Shown: positions 36,169-45,378 of the stretch, piece after piece | How positions within the stretch are numbered: position 1 is the first letter of the stretch | How the letters are laid out: every line of letters starts with the position of its first letter | From: Sphingomonas sp. NFR04 | GTDB taxonomy: Bacteria > Pseudomonadota > Alphaproteobacteria > Sphingomonadales > Sphingomonadaceae | Reading direction: 5' to 3' | DNA length: 64,000 nt | Assembly (NCBI RefSeq): GCF_900114095.1 | Contig: NZ_FORV01000002.1 | Coordinates: 248,001 to 312,000 of the forward strand | Notes under the pieces: model-generated | Databases searched by the model: none | What the model saw: only the letters and a program-made list of their open reading frames with translations | What the model was told of the DNA's origin: nothing | Position numbers and translations under genes: made by a program

Positions 36169-36867
36169 TCAGAAGTCGAGCTGGGCGAACACCCGCGGAC
36201 CCGAGGGCGCGCCGTCCCCGGCAACGCGCGCCATCCACGCCAGACCGAGCTCCAGGCCGGAGCGCTCACTGCGATAGGTCACGCTCGGGCCGACATAATG
36301 CTGGCCGGCGGGTGCCGCATCGTCGTCGCCGCCCAGCCGAGCGGCGCGTCCGGACACCTCGATCCCGTACCAGAACGGGGCAGGCCCGCGCTGGATCGAG
36401 GCGACATAGGCGAGGTTGGTGCCCGCCTCGCCGTCCTCGCGTCGGTGGCGGAGCATGACATTGGCCTGGAGCCACCAGCGCGTGCTGCGGGACTCGGCGA
36501 TGCCGCGCAGCTCGGCACCGGCATAGCGCCCCGCACGGTCCACCGAGACCTGGCCCATCAGCCCGAGCCCGACCGGCCGATCCTTCGGCTCGACCAGGCG
36601 CACCAGCGCGACCCCGGAGAACCCATCCAGTCGAAGATGGCCGCCCACCGCCTCGACCTCGGCGCCCACGCCCAGCGCCAAATGGCGGCCGACGCCGCGG
36701 CCGATCTCGAGCTCATGGCTGTCGGCACCGCCATAGGCACCCGAATATTGCAGCTGCCATTCGCCGGCTTCGGGCTCGAGCTGCTCGATCTGCTCGGGCC
36801 CGTTCTGGGCGTGCGCGGCAAGCGGCAGGGCCAGCGCAGCGATCGCCGTGCCCCAGGCCCGCATCAT
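36169..36867 (-). CDS. Exported protein, probable outer-membrane beta-barrel type
   Basis: This 232-residue protein starts with a signal peptide (AIAALALPLAAHAQ, cleavage near residue 21). The mature part alternates polar and hydrophobic residues in short strands (WQLQYSGAYGGADSHELEIGRGV, ERSGLELGLAWMARV) and ends in FAQLDF with a terminal Phe. This is typical of small outer-membrane barrels or transporter-like autonomous strands. Its ATG overlaps the stop of the GGDEF-EAL gene, so the two may be expressed together. Function is unknown. Confidence 0.75.
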   Translation of the reverse strand: MMRAWGTAIAALALPLAAHAQNGPEQIEQLEPEAGEWQLQYSGAYGGADSHELEIGRGVGRHLALGVGAEVEAVGGHLRLDGFSGVALVRLVEPKDRPVGLGLMGQVSVDRAGRYAGAELRGIAESRSTRWWLQANVMLRHRREDGEAGTNLAYVASIQRGPAPFWYGIEVSGRAARLGGDDDAAPAGQHYVGPSVTYRSERSGLELGLAWMARVAGDGAPSGPRVFAQLDF

Positions 36868-38447
36868 GCGCGATCAACCTCGGTCACGCCGTCGCTGCGA
36901 TCCTCGCAGGCTCGTGGAGCCGGATCGGCGACCGGCTTGGGACGTCCGTAGAAAAAGCCCTGCGCTTGTTCGCAGCCCATCTGTCGGAGCGCCTCGGCCG
37001 CGGCGGGGGTCTCGACGCCCTCGGCGGTCACCGGCATGCCCAGCGCGCGCCCGAGCCCCGCCACTGCGCGCACGATCTTGCGGCTTTCCGCCGAGTCCAT
37101 CGTGCGGACGAAGGAGCTGTCGATCTTGAGGTGGTTGAAGCGCAGCTGGCGCAGGTGCGACAGGCTGGAATAGCCTTTGCCGAAATCGTCGAGCGCGACG
37201 CGGATGCCGGTGCGCTGGAGCGAGCGGAACAGCTCGCTCACCGCGTCGATATCCTCGATGATCGCATTCTCGGTCACCTCGACGATCAGCCGCCCCGGCG
37301 CGAAGCCGGTCTCGCTGAGCACCGCCAGCAGGCGCGCCGACAGCCAGGGATCCTTGAGCTGGATCGGCGAGATGTTGATCGACAGCGTCGCGTCGGGCGG
37401 CCAGTCGCGCGCGGCGATGCACGCCTGGCGGAGGATGCGCACCGAGAGCATGTCGATCAGGCCGAGATCCTCGGCGATCGGGATGAACTCGTCCGGTGCG
37501 ATCATCCCGCGCGTCGGATGGAGCCAGCGCGCCAGCGCCTCGTAGCCGACCACGCTCCCGTCGGCGAGCGCCATCACCGGCTGGTAATAAGGCAGCACCT
37601 CGCCCCGCTCAATCGCACCGCGCAGATCGGCCTCCAGCGCGGCGCGGGCGCGCAGCCGCGCGTCCATCTCCGTCTGGAAGAAGCGGCAGGTGCCCCGCCC
37701 CGCCCGCTTTGCCTCGTACATCGCAACATCTGCGGCGCGGAGCAGCTCGTCGGCCTGGACCGCGTCGTTGGGGCTGCGCGCGATGCCGATCGTCGCGCCG
37801 ATCTCGATCCGGCGATCGCCGACCTGATAGGGTGCGCTGAGGCCGCGGATGATCCGCGTCGCGAGCCGTTTGGCGGTATCGCTGCCGTCGCCATGGACCA
37901 GCGCCAGCACGAACTCGTCGCCGCCGACGCGCGCGAGCAAGCCGCCGCGCGCCAGCGTGGCGAGCCGCTCGGCTACCTGCGCCAGCACCGCATCGCCGGT
38001 CTCATGGCCATGGACGTCGTTGACCGGCTTGAAGTGATCGAGATCGATGCAGAACAGGCTGCACTGCGTGCCGTCATCGGCCGCGCGCTCGATCAGCATG
38101 GGCAGCTCGTCCTGCAGCACGCGGCGATTGGCGAGGCCGGTCAGCGGATCGTGCCGGGCAAGCTGGTTCGCACGCGCCTCGGCGGCTTCGCGCTGGTCGA
38201 TCTCGCGGGCGAGATCGCTCGCACGGCGCACCGCCAGCACGACGAAGCCGATGCCCGACAGCGCGAAGGTGAAGAAATATTCGTCGAGCTGCCAGGCCTC
38301 GTGCGCTTCCATGAAGGCGAGCAAATGCTCGAACATGTCGGTCTGATCGAACAGCATCGCGAACAACGCCGCCGCGCCGAGCATCACCACGGCCTCGATC
38401 GGCCGGATGACATGGTGGCGAGTCTTCTTGGGCGGCCGGCGATGCAT
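36864..38447 (-). CDS. Membrane-bound GGDEF-EAL protein
   Basis: This 527-residue protein has two N-terminal membrane helices (about 15-34 and 56-74), a GGDEF domain with an intact GGDEF at 175-179, and an EAL domain with EAL at 303-305. Other EAL catalytic elements are present (VTENAIIED, DDFGKGYSSL, AEGVETP). Both synthesis and breakdown of c-di-GMP are therefore possible. The product-inhibition site RxxD expected just before GGDEF reads RGGL and is absent. There is no sensor domain beyond the membrane part. The stop overlaps the start of the exported barrel-like protein. Confidence 0.93.
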   Translation of the reverse strand: MHRRPPKKTRHHVIRPIEAVVMLGAAALFAMLFDQTDMFEHLLAFMEAHEAWQLDEYFFTFALSGIGFVVLAVRRASDLAREIDQREAAEARANQLARHDPLTGLANRRVLQDELPMLIERAADDGTQCSLFCIDLDHFKPVNDVHGHETGDAVLAQVAERLATLARGGLLARVGGDEFVLALVHGDGSDTAKRLATRIIRGLSAPYQVGDRRIEIGATIGIARSPNDAVQADELLRAADVAMYEAKRAGRGTCRFFQTEMDARLRARAALEADLRGAIERGEVLPYYQPVMALADGSVVGYEALARWLHPTRGMIAPDEFIPIAEDLGLIDMLSVRILRQACIAARDWPPDATLSINISPIQLKDPWLSARLLAVLSETGFAPGRLIVEVTENAIIEDIDAVSELFRSLQRTGIRVALDDFGKGYSSLSHLRQLRFNHLKIDSSFVRTMDSAESRKIVRAVAGLGRALGMPVTAEGVETPAAAEALRQMGCEQAQGFFYGRPKPVADPAPRACEDRSDGVTEVDRA

Positions 38448-38579
38448 GATGTCTCCGTGGCCGAAGGGGCCTATTTCATTGTAGAGCAGTTACGAAAAGG
38501 GCCGCTTCCGTAGCGTTACGTAGGATCCGGAGCCTGCGGGTGCTTGCCCCCGCCGCCGACGTTCCCTAGTTGTTCACGG

Positions 38580-40889
38580 ATGTCGCTTGCCCCTTCCCCC
38601 CAGGACGCCCCCTATCTCCAGGGGCTGAACGAACCCCAGCGTGAGGCCGTGCTCACCACCGAAGGCCCCGTGCTGGTGCTGGCCGGCGCGGGCACGGGCA
38701 AGACCGCGGCGCTCACCGCGCGGCTGGCGCACCTGCTGTGGACGCGGCGGGCCTATCCGTCCGAAATCCTCGCCGTCACCTTCACCAACAAGGCCGCGCG
38801 CGAGATGCGCGAGCGGGTCGGCCGGCTGGTCGGCGAGGCGGTGGAAGGCATGCCCTGGCTCGGCACCTTCCATGCGATCGGCGCCAAGATGCTCCGCCGC
38901 CATGCCGAGTTGGTCGGGCTGCAGAGCAACTTCACCATCCTCGATACCGACGACCAGCTGCGCCTGCTCAAGCAGCTGATCCTTGCCAACGATCTCGACG
39001 AGAAGCGCTGGCCCGCGCGCCAGCTCGCCGGGCTGATCGACGGCTGGAAGAACCGCGGTATGATCCCCGCCGATCTCGATGCCGGCGAGTCCGAAAGCTA
39101 TGCCAATGGCCGCGGCCAGTCGCTCTACGTCCAGTATCAGGAGCGGCTGCGGCTGCTCAACGCCTGCGATTTCGGCGACCTTCTCCTCCACATGCTCACG
39201 ATTCTTAAGACCAATCGTGAAGTGCTGGAACTCTACCAGAAGCGCTTCCGCTACATCATGGTGGACGAGTATCAGGATACCAACTCGGTCCAGTATCTCT
39301 GGCTGCGGCTGCTCGCGCAGGAGCGCAAGAATATCTGCTGCGTCGGCGACGACGACCAGTCGATCTACAGCTGGCGCGGCGCACAGGTGGAAAATATCCT
39401 GAAGTTCGAGAAGGACTTCCCCGGCGCCGTTGTGATCAAGTTGGAGCAGAATTACCGCTCCACCCCGCACATTCTGGGTGCTGCCTCGGGGGTGATCGCC
39501 AACAATGGCGGGCGGCTCGGCAAGACGCTGTGGACCGAAATGGACGTCGGCGAGAAGGTGAAGGTGCTCGGCGTGTGGGACGGGCCCGAGGAAGCCCGCC
39601 GCGTCGGCGAGGAGATCGAGGGGCTGCAGCGCGGTGGACTCAGCCTCGACGCCACCGCGATCCTGGTCCGCGCCCAGCACCAGACTCGCGAGTTCGAAGA
39701 CCGGTTCATCGCGATCGGCCTGCCCTATCGCATCATCGGCGGCTTCCGCTTCTACGAGCGGCAGGAAATCCGCGATGCGCTCGCCTATCTCCGCGTCGTC
39801 GCGCAGCCGGCGGACGACCTTGCCTTCGAGCGGATCGTCAACGTGCCCAAGCGCGGCCTCGGCGACAAGGCGCTGGCCAAGGTCCACCAGTTCGCCCGCG
39901 CGCAGGGCCTGCCGCTGGCCACCGCCGCCGCGCGCATCCTCGATACCGACGAACTGACCCCGCAGGCGCGCCGCGCGCTGGGCAACCTGATCGGCGACAT
40001 GGCACGCTGGCGGAGCATGGGCGACGATCTCCAGCACCCCGACCTCGCGCGCATCATCCTCGACGAGAGCGGCTATACCGCGATGTGGCAGGCCGACCGC
40101 ACCGCCGAGGCGGCGGGGCGGCTGGAGAATCTCAACGAACTCGTCCGCGCGATGGAAGAATATGAGAGCCTTTCGGCCTTTCTCGAGCATGTCAGCCTGG
40201 TGATGGACAACGAGGCCTCGGCCGAAGAGGCCAAGGTCACAATCATGACGATCCACGCCGCCAAGGGACTGGAGTTCGACACCGTGTTCCTCGCCGGCTG
40301 GGAGGAAGGGCTGTTCCCCTCGCAGCGCGCGCTCGACGAGGGCGGGCTCGCCAGCCTGGAGGAGGAGCGCCGGCTCGCCTATGTCGCGATCACCCGGGCG
40401 CGTCGGCGGGCGATCATCCTCCACGCCGCCAATCGCCGCATCTACGGGCAATGGACCTCCAGCCTGCCGAGCCGCTTCGTCGGCGAGCTGCCGCCCGAGC
40501 ATGTCGAGTCGGAAAGCACGATGACCGGCGGCGAGAGCCTGTGGCGGGCGAACTGGAGCGAGCGGAGCGATCCCTTTGCGGACGTGTCGCGCGGCGCCGG
40601 GCGCGGGCCGGGCTGGCAGCGCGCGGCGGGGGTCGACCCGACGAACCCGGGCGGCGGCTTCACCAGCCGCACCTTCACCCGCGACCAGCCACGCGTGCTG
40701 GAGAGCCGTGCCTCGGCGGTGAGTTTCGGCGCCAAGCCGCGCGGCGACCTGTCGCTCGGCATGCGCGTGTTCCACCAGAAGTTCGGCTATGGCATTGTCG
40801 CCGAGATCGAGGGCAACAAGCTGGAGATCGATTTCGAGCAGGCCGGGCGCAAGCGGGTGATGGACAGCTTCGTCAGCGTGCCCGACTGA
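38580..40889 (+). CDS. UvrD/PcrA-type ATP-dependent DNA helicase
   Basis: This 769-residue superfamily 1 helicase unwinds DNA 3' to 5' in excision and mismatch repair. LNEPQREAV (Q motif), Walker A GAGTGKT at 36-42, VDEYQDTN (motif II), DDDQSIYSWRGA, and the C-terminal AITRARRR are all present. The last ~45 residues form the Tudor-like domain that in PcrA contacts RNA polymerase (LGMRVFHQKFGYGIV). ATG 38580 fits the family start. It is divergent from the GGDEF-EAL gene. Confidence 0.94.
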   Translation: MSLAPSPQDAPYLQGLNEPQREAVLTTEGPVLVLAGAGTGKTAALTARLAHLLWTRRAYPSEILAVTFTNKAAREMRERVGRLVGEAVEGMPWLGTFHAIGAKMLRRHAELVGLQSNFTILDTDDQLRLLKQLILANDLDEKRWPARQLAGLIDGWKNRGMIPADLDAGESESYANGRGQSLYVQYQERLRLLNACDFGDLLLHMLTILKTNREVLELYQKRFRYIMVDEYQDTNSVQYLWLRLLAQERKNICCVGDDDQSIYSWRGAQVENILKFEKDFPGAVVIKLEQNYRSTPHILGAASGVIANNGGRLGKTLWTEMDVGEKVKVLGVWDGPEEARRVGEEIEGLQRGGLSLDATAILVRAQHQTREFEDRFIAIGLPYRIIGGFRFYERQEIRDALAYLRVVAQPADDLAFERIVNVPKRGLGDKALAKVHQFARAQGLPLATAAARILDTDELTPQARRALGNLIGDMARWRSMGDDLQHPDLARIILDESGYTAMWQADRTAEAAGRLENLNELVRAMEEYESLSAFLEHVSLVMDNEASAEEAKVTIMTIHAAKGLEFDTVFLAGWEEGLFPSQRALDEGGLASLEEERRLAYVAITRARRRAIILHAANRRIYGQWTSSLPSRFVGELPPEHVESESTMTGGESLWRANWSERSDPFADVSRGAGRGPGWQRAAGVDPTNPGGGFTSRTFTRDQPRVLESRASAVSFGAKPRGDLSLGMRVFHQKFGYGIVAEIEGNKLEIDFEQAGRKRVMDSFVSVPD

Positions 40890-40898
40890 CGGAGAAGG

Positions 40899-41240
40899 TC
40901 AGGCCTCGGGCTCGACCTTCATCAGCGTCGTGCCGACATATTTGTCGAGCTCGGGATCGAACATCTCGCCGATCTCGAACGCGCGGTCGAGCACCGAGAC
41001 TTCCTTGAGGCCGTCGACCTTGAAGGTGGCGATCTTGGGCTCGCGCGGCAGCATGCCCTCGCGCGAGATGATCTGCGCATCGGCGTAGAGCGACTCGTTG
41101 CGCGTATAAAGGATGTACGGCGCCACGATCATGCGCGTGCGGTTATAGGTCACCTGCAGGCAGCGCAGGCGAACGATGCCTTCGAGTACGAAGGGCGTGT
41201 TGTTGACGGGAGCTTCGGTCACGGCAGCGCTAACGTTCAT
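40899..41240 (-). CDS. Conserved hypothetical cytosolic protein
   Basis: From ATG 41240 it has 113 residues. It is a soluble, strand-rich protein (VLEGIVRLRCLQVTYNRTRMIVAPYILYTRNESLYADAQII, split by short turns). The C-terminal part reads EIGEMFDPELDKYVGTTLMKVEP. I do not recognise a domain, although parts recall small nucleic-acid-binding or WYL-like folds. An earlier start at 41288 would add 16 residues of poor quality. It is convergent with the helicase gene. Confidence 0.7.
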   Translation of the reverse strand: MNVSAAVTEAPVNNTPFVLEGIVRLRCLQVTYNRTRMIVAPYILYTRNESLYADAQIISREGMLPREPKIATFKVDGLKEVSVLDRAFEIGEMFDPELDKYVGTTLMKVEPEA

Positions 41241-41417
41241 GAGACAAATATGATACCAATGCTGCAGGGCAGCAAGCGCAAAGCGCATATATCATGGGAC
41301 ACTCCCCTCCCAGCCTTGTTTCGCGCATAGCTTCGTTCAGCCGCGCTTCACGCGCAAGGGTGGATGGAACCGCGGTTCCCGGCCATAGCGCCGGCCGGGT
41401 GAATGAAGGAGACTCGC

Positions 41418-41942
41418 ATGAAGCATGTCCTGGCCCTGGTCGCGCTCGCGACCGCCGGCCTTTCGGTCGCAGCGCCGGCCTCGGCGCAGCAATATGCCTC
41501 GCCCGACCAGGAGCGCGCCCGGTTCGAGGCTGCGCGCGACCGGTTCGATCGTGAATATCGCCTGTTCCAGCAGGCTTCCGAACGCTACGCCAATTACAGC
41601 GACTGGCTTGCCCATGCGCCGCCCCCGCCGCCGCGCATCGATGCGCGCGACGAAGGCGATTACGAGCCCTCGCGCTATTATCGTCCGGGCGACAGCGAGC
41701 GCGTGTTGAGCAGCAATGACCGCGTTTATCGCGGCGATGACGGGCGTTATTACTGCAAGCGCCCGGATGGCACGACCGGCCTGATCGTCGGTGCGGCGGC
41801 GGGCGGCCTGTTCGGCAACGTGATCTCCAGCCGCCGTTCGAGCACCGTCGGCACGCTGCTCGGCGCGATTGCCGGCGGCGCGATCGGCAACTCGGTCGAT
41901 CGCAACAACCAGATGAACAACCAGGACGTGCGCTGCCGCTAA
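41418..41942 (+). CDS. Glycine-zipper 2TM domain exported protein
   Basis: This 174-residue protein has a signal peptide (LALVALATAGLSVAAPASAQ). The mature region contains a polar helical part (QERARFEAARDRFDREYR), a proline stretch and an RYYCKRPDGTTG segment. A glycine-zipper membrane module follows (LIVGAAAGGLFGNVI and LLGAIAGGAIGNSVD), as in the 17-kDa surface antigen and OsmB/SlyB-like proteins. It is probably attached to the outer membrane or spans it. ATG 41418 has AAGGAG upstream. Confidence 0.85.
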   Translation: MKHVLALVALATAGLSVAAPASAQQYASPDQERARFEAARDRFDREYRLFQQASERYANYSDWLAHAPPPPPRIDARDEGDYEPSRYYRPGDSERVLSSNDRVYRGDDGRYYCKRPDGTTGLIVGAAAGGLFGNVISSRRSSTVGTLLGAIAGGAIGNSVDRNNQMNNQDVRCR

Positions 41943-42177
41943 GGCATGTGCCGGGGCTTCGCACGCTTCGTCGCGAAGCCCCTTGTCCTTGGACTCGCCA
42001 GACCTATGTTGAATCTGCGGGACCGGGCCCCTCTGGCGGCGGCTTCACCTGAAGCGCCGTGATGTCGGACCGCATCGAGCGTGCTCGGTGCAGGATCGGC
42101 GGTGTTCCAACTCCCTCGCACCACCTTCTCGTCGGGCCGCTCGATCGATGCATATCCATCGATTTGGAGCCGTTACC

Positions 42178-42372
42178 ATGACGATTGTTGAACGCCTGAT
42201 CGCAACCCACCGGATGCTCGAGCGCGAGATCCGCAGCGAACTCCGCCGCCGCCTGCCCGACGCGTTTCGCCTGGCGCAGCTCAAGAAGCACAAGCTGGCG
42301 GTGAAGGACCGGCTGCACCTGCATCTGCCGGGGCCGGCGGCGCGGCTCGCGCTGGTGCCGAGCCGCCGCTGA
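42178..42372 (+). CDS. YdcH family (DUF465) protein
   Basis: This 64-residue protein matches the short coiled-coil DUF465/YdcH family (RLIATHRMLEREIRSEL, then LAQLKKHKLAVKDRLHLH). Function is unknown. ATG 42178 has TTTGGAG upstream. A perfect 7-bp inverted repeat ATCGATG/CATCGAT (42144-42163) lies just before it, and a strong hairpin follows the stop. Confidence 0.8.
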   Translation: MTIVERLIATHRMLEREIRSELRRRLPDAFRLAQLKKHKLAVKDRLHLHLPGPAARLALVPSRR

Positions 42373-42385
42373 GCGGCGGCGGGAC

Positions 42386-42412
42386 GGGTCCGGCGGTATC
42401 GCCGGACCCTTT
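42386..42412 (+). terminator. Rho-independent terminator after the YdcH gene
   Basis: GGGTCCGGCG pairs perfectly with CGCCGGACCC around a GTAT loop, followed by TTT. The tail is short, but the stem is very strong. It probably also marks the end of the convergent 25-residue gene. Confidence 0.75.
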
Positions 42413-42416
42413 ATCC

Positions 42417-42494
42417 TCAATGCCAGAAGATCAGCAGCAGGATGATGATCGGCAGGGGAATCCCCAGCAGCCACAACAAGATACCCTTACCCAT
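42417..42494 (-). CDS. 25-residue hydrophobic membrane peptide
   Basis: ATG 42494 with GGGAG nine bases upstream opens a 25-codon frame ending at 42417. After MGKG it is almost wholly one membrane helix with a central LGIPLPII motif and ends FWH. I have seen close variants of this peptide in other proteobacteria, which supports it as a real gene. Function is unknown. Confidence 0.6.
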   Translation of the reverse strand: MGKGILLWLLGIPLPIIILLLIFWH

Positions 42495-42596
42495 TATAAT
42501 GCTCCCATCGGTTTCGTTTCGCAGCTGACTAAACCATGGGTTGGCCGCCAAGTTCCCCCCTGGGAACCGAGCGCGCGCTGATGCACTAAGCCCGCG

Positions 42597-43991
42597 ATGC
42601 AAACCGACGGCCTCCCCATGCCCCGCCGCCTCACCGCCATCGCCGCCGTGTCCTTCGGCACGGCGCTGGTGGTGATCGACGGCGCCATCGCCACCGTGGC
42701 GCTCCCCACCATTGCGCATGACCTGCGCGTCGACTCCTCGGCCGCGGTCGCTGTCGTGACGGTGTACCAGCTGGTGCTGGTGATGCTGCTTCTGCCTTTT
42801 TCGGGACTCGGCAACCGCATCGGGCTCAAGCGGCTGTACCAATGGGGGCAGATCGTTTTCACGATCGCGACGATCCTCTGCTTCTTCGCCAAGAGCCTGC
42901 CCTTCCTGCTGATCGTCCGCGCGGCGCAGGCGGCGGGCGCGGCGGCGGCACTCAGCGTCTCCTCGGCGCTGGTGCGGCAGATCTATCCGGCAAAGCAGCT
43001 CGGGCGCGGGCTGGGGGTGAATTCGGTCGTGGTCTCGGTGTCGGCGGCGATAGCGCCGACGCTGGGCGGGCTCGTCCTCGCGATCGGACCCTGGCCCTGG
43101 GTATTCGCCTCGGCCGTGCCCTTTGCGATCACCAGCCTGTTGCTCGGTCGCGCGCTGCCCGACATCCCGCGCTCCAAGGCGCCGTTCGACGTGCTCGGCG
43201 CGGTGCTGTGCGCGGCGATGTTCGGGCTGGTGATCGGCGGGCTGGAGAGCGGGGTGCATGGCGACAGCCCGGTGGTATCGGCTGCGGTGGTGATCGCCGG
43301 GATCGCTGTCGGCATCATCTTCGTCCGGCGCGAGCAGGGCGAGGCCGAGCCGATCCTGCCGGTCGACCTGCTCGCCCGGCCAGTGCTGGCGCTGTCGACG
43401 ATCGGCGCCTTCACCGCCTTCATCGCGACGATGACGCTGCTCCTCTCGCTGCCGTTCCGCCTTCAGCACGGCTATGGCTTCGCGCCGTCCGAAGTGGGTG
43501 CGGTGATCGCCCCCTGGCCGCTGACGACGATGTTCGTCGCGCCGCTCGCCGGTACGCTGTCCGATCGCTACCCGGCCGGTGCGCTCGGCGGCATCGGCAT
43601 GGCCATCGCCATTGCGGGACTGATCGCCCTCGCCTTCCTGCCGCACGACCCCAGCTATTTCGATATCGCCTGGCGGATGTCGCTCACCGGCGCGGGCTTC
43701 GGCATGTTCCTCTCGCCCAACGCCCGGCTGATCATCGGATCGGCGCCGGTGGAGCGCGCGGCGGCGGCGGGCGGGCTGATCTCGACGACGCGGATGGTCG
43801 GCCAGACCACCGGCGCGACGCTGGTCGCCGCGCTGCTCGCCATGGGCGTCGGCGCCGGCATGACCCCCGCGCTGGTCGCGGCGGGCCTCGCGCTGATTGC
43901 GGGTATCTGCAGCCTTGCCCGCCTGCGCCCGTCGGTGCGCAACCCGGCCAAGGTCGAGGCGGACCAGGCCCAGCCTGCGCAAATGGGGTAA
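42597..43991 (+). CDS. MFS transporter, DHA2-like multidrug exporter
   Basis: This 464-residue protein has about 14 membrane helices. VVIDGAIATVALPTIAHDL is the DHA2 N-terminal motif, followed by GNRIGLKRLYQWG, and the motif C-type region GGLVLAIGPWPWVF. Such pumps export drugs or cell metabolites using the proton gradient. No regulator gene is adjacent. A second MFS gene starts 64 bp downstream on the same strand, so the two may be cotranscribed. Confidence 0.88.
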   Translation: MQTDGLPMPRRLTAIAAVSFGTALVVIDGAIATVALPTIAHDLRVDSSAAVAVVTVYQLVLVMLLLPFSGLGNRIGLKRLYQWGQIVFTIATILCFFAKSLPFLLIVRAAQAAGAAAALSVSSALVRQIYPAKQLGRGLGVNSVVVSVSAAIAPTLGGLVLAIGPWPWVFASAVPFAITSLLLGRALPDIPRSKAPFDVLGAVLCAAMFGLVIGGLESGVHGDSPVVSAAVVIAGIAVGIIFVRREQGEAEPILPVDLLARPVLALSTIGAFTAFIATMTLLLSLPFRLQHGYGFAPSEVGAVIAPWPLTTMFVAPLAGTLSDRYPAGALGGIGMAIAIAGLIALAFLPHDPSYFDIAWRMSLTGAGFGMFLSPNARLIIGSAPVERAAAAGGLISTTRMVGQTTGATLVAALLAMGVGAGMTPALVAAGLALIAGICSLARLRPSVRNPAKVEADQAQPAQMG

Positions 43992-44055
43992 AGCTTTAGC
44001 ACCCCAAACCATCGAAGCATTGCGCGGCAAGCGGCTGCGCGCCAAGAGCGAGACC

Positions 44056-45378
44056 ATGTCACCGCATCCCTTCGCCATCGGCAATTTCCGCGCCTATTTC
44101 GTCGCACGCCTCGCCGCCACCTTGGGGCAGATGGCGATGGTGATCGTGATCGGCTGGCAGGTCTACGACATCGCCCGCCGGACGATGAGCATCAAGGAAG
44201 CGGCCTTCCAGCTTGGCATGATCGGCGTGGCGCAGTTCCTGCCGCTCTTGTGCCTGTCGCTGTTCGCGGGCTGGGTGGCGGACCGGATCGACCGGCGCTG
44301 GATCGCGCGCGCCGCGGTGGCGCTGGAGGCGTTCTGCGCGCTGAGCCTCGCCTGGCTGACCTGGCAGCAGACGATCACCCTGCCCGCCCTGTTCAGCATC
44401 GCCGCACTGCTCGGCGTCGCCCGCGCCTTCGCCAGCCCCGCGCTCGGCGCGCTCGCCCCCAATCTCGTGCCCAAGGCGGTGCTGCCCACCGCGATCGCGC
44501 TGAGTTCGCTTGCGTGGCAGAGCGGCACGGTGATCGGCCCGGCGATGGGCGGCTATCTCTATGCCGCCGCCTCCTGGCTCGCCTATGCCGTGTCGGGCGG
44601 GCTGTTCCTCGTCTCGCTGCTGATGCTGTTCCTGATCGGCCCGGTGCCGGTCGCCAACCGCAAGTTCACCGGCAGCCCCTGGTCGCAGATGGTCGACGGG
44701 CTCCATTATGTCCGCCGCAACCGGCTGGTGCTGGGCGCGATCTCGCTCGACCTGTTTGCGGTGCTGCTCGGCGGTGCGACCGCGATGCTGCCGGTCTATG
44801 CGCGGGACATCCTCCAGGTCGGATCGGAGGGGCTCGGGCACCTTCGCGCCGCGCCGGCGTTGGGTGCGGTGGTGACGGCCCTGTTCTTCTCGTGGCGCCC
44901 GCTCAGGACCAATGTGGGCGTGAAGATGCTGGTCGCGGTCGCGCTGTTCGGCGTGGCGACGGTGGTGTTCGGTGCGGCGGCCCCGCTGCTGGTGCCGGTG
45001 CTCGGCCCCAAGGCGGTCGGCACCGATCTCTCGCCCGCCGTGCTGGTGTCGCTCGCCGCGCTGTTCGTGCTGGGCGCGGCCGACATGGTCTCGGTGTATG
45101 TCCGCCAGTCGCTGATCCAGCTCTATACGCCGGACGAGATGCGCGGGCGGGTGGGCGCGGTCTCCACCTTGTTCATTTCCGGCTCGAACGAGCTGGGCGA
45201 AGCCGAAAGCGGCTTCCTCGCCGCGCTGATCGGCCCGGTCGCCGCGGTGATCGGCGGCGGCATCGGCGCGATCCTTGTCACACTGCTGTGGTCGAAGCTA
45301 TTCCCTGAGCTCAAGCGGGCTCGAACCTTCGATCCTCCGGCCACCCTCGAAGTTCCTCCAAAGGAGATGACGACATGA
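44056..45378 (+). CDS. MFS transporter, EntS-like
   Basis: From ATG 44056 it has 440 residues and 12 membrane helices. [29 protein letters not shown] and [12 protein letters not shown] are typical of the MFS_3 group that includes the enterobactin exporter Ent[20 protein letters not shown] is the conserved C-terminal block. Substrate is unknown. Its stop overlaps the cysK ATG (ATGA), so it is coupled to cysteine synthesis, which may hint at a thiol or cysteine-derived export role. Confidence 0.85.
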   Translation: MSPHPFAIGNFRAYFVARLAATLGQMAMVIVIGWQVYDIARRTMSIKEAAFQLGMIGVAQFLPLLCLSLFAGWVADRIDRRWIARAAVALEAFCALSLAWLTWQQTITLPALFSIAALLGVARAFASPALGALAPNLVPKAVLPTAIALSSLAWQSGTVIGPAMGGYLYAAASWLAYAVSGGLFLVSLLMLFLIGPVPVANRKFTGSPWSQMVDGLHYVRRNRLVLGAISLDLFAVLLGGATAMLPVYARDILQVGSEGLGHLRAAPALGAVVTALFFSWRPLRTNVGVKMLVAVALFGVATVVFGAAAPLLVPVLGPKAVGTDLSPAVLVSLAALFVLGAADMVSVYVRQSLIQLYTPDEMRGRVGAVSTLFISGSNELGEAESGFLAALIGPVAAVIGGGIGAILVTLLWSKLFPELKRARTFDPPATLEVPPKEMTT

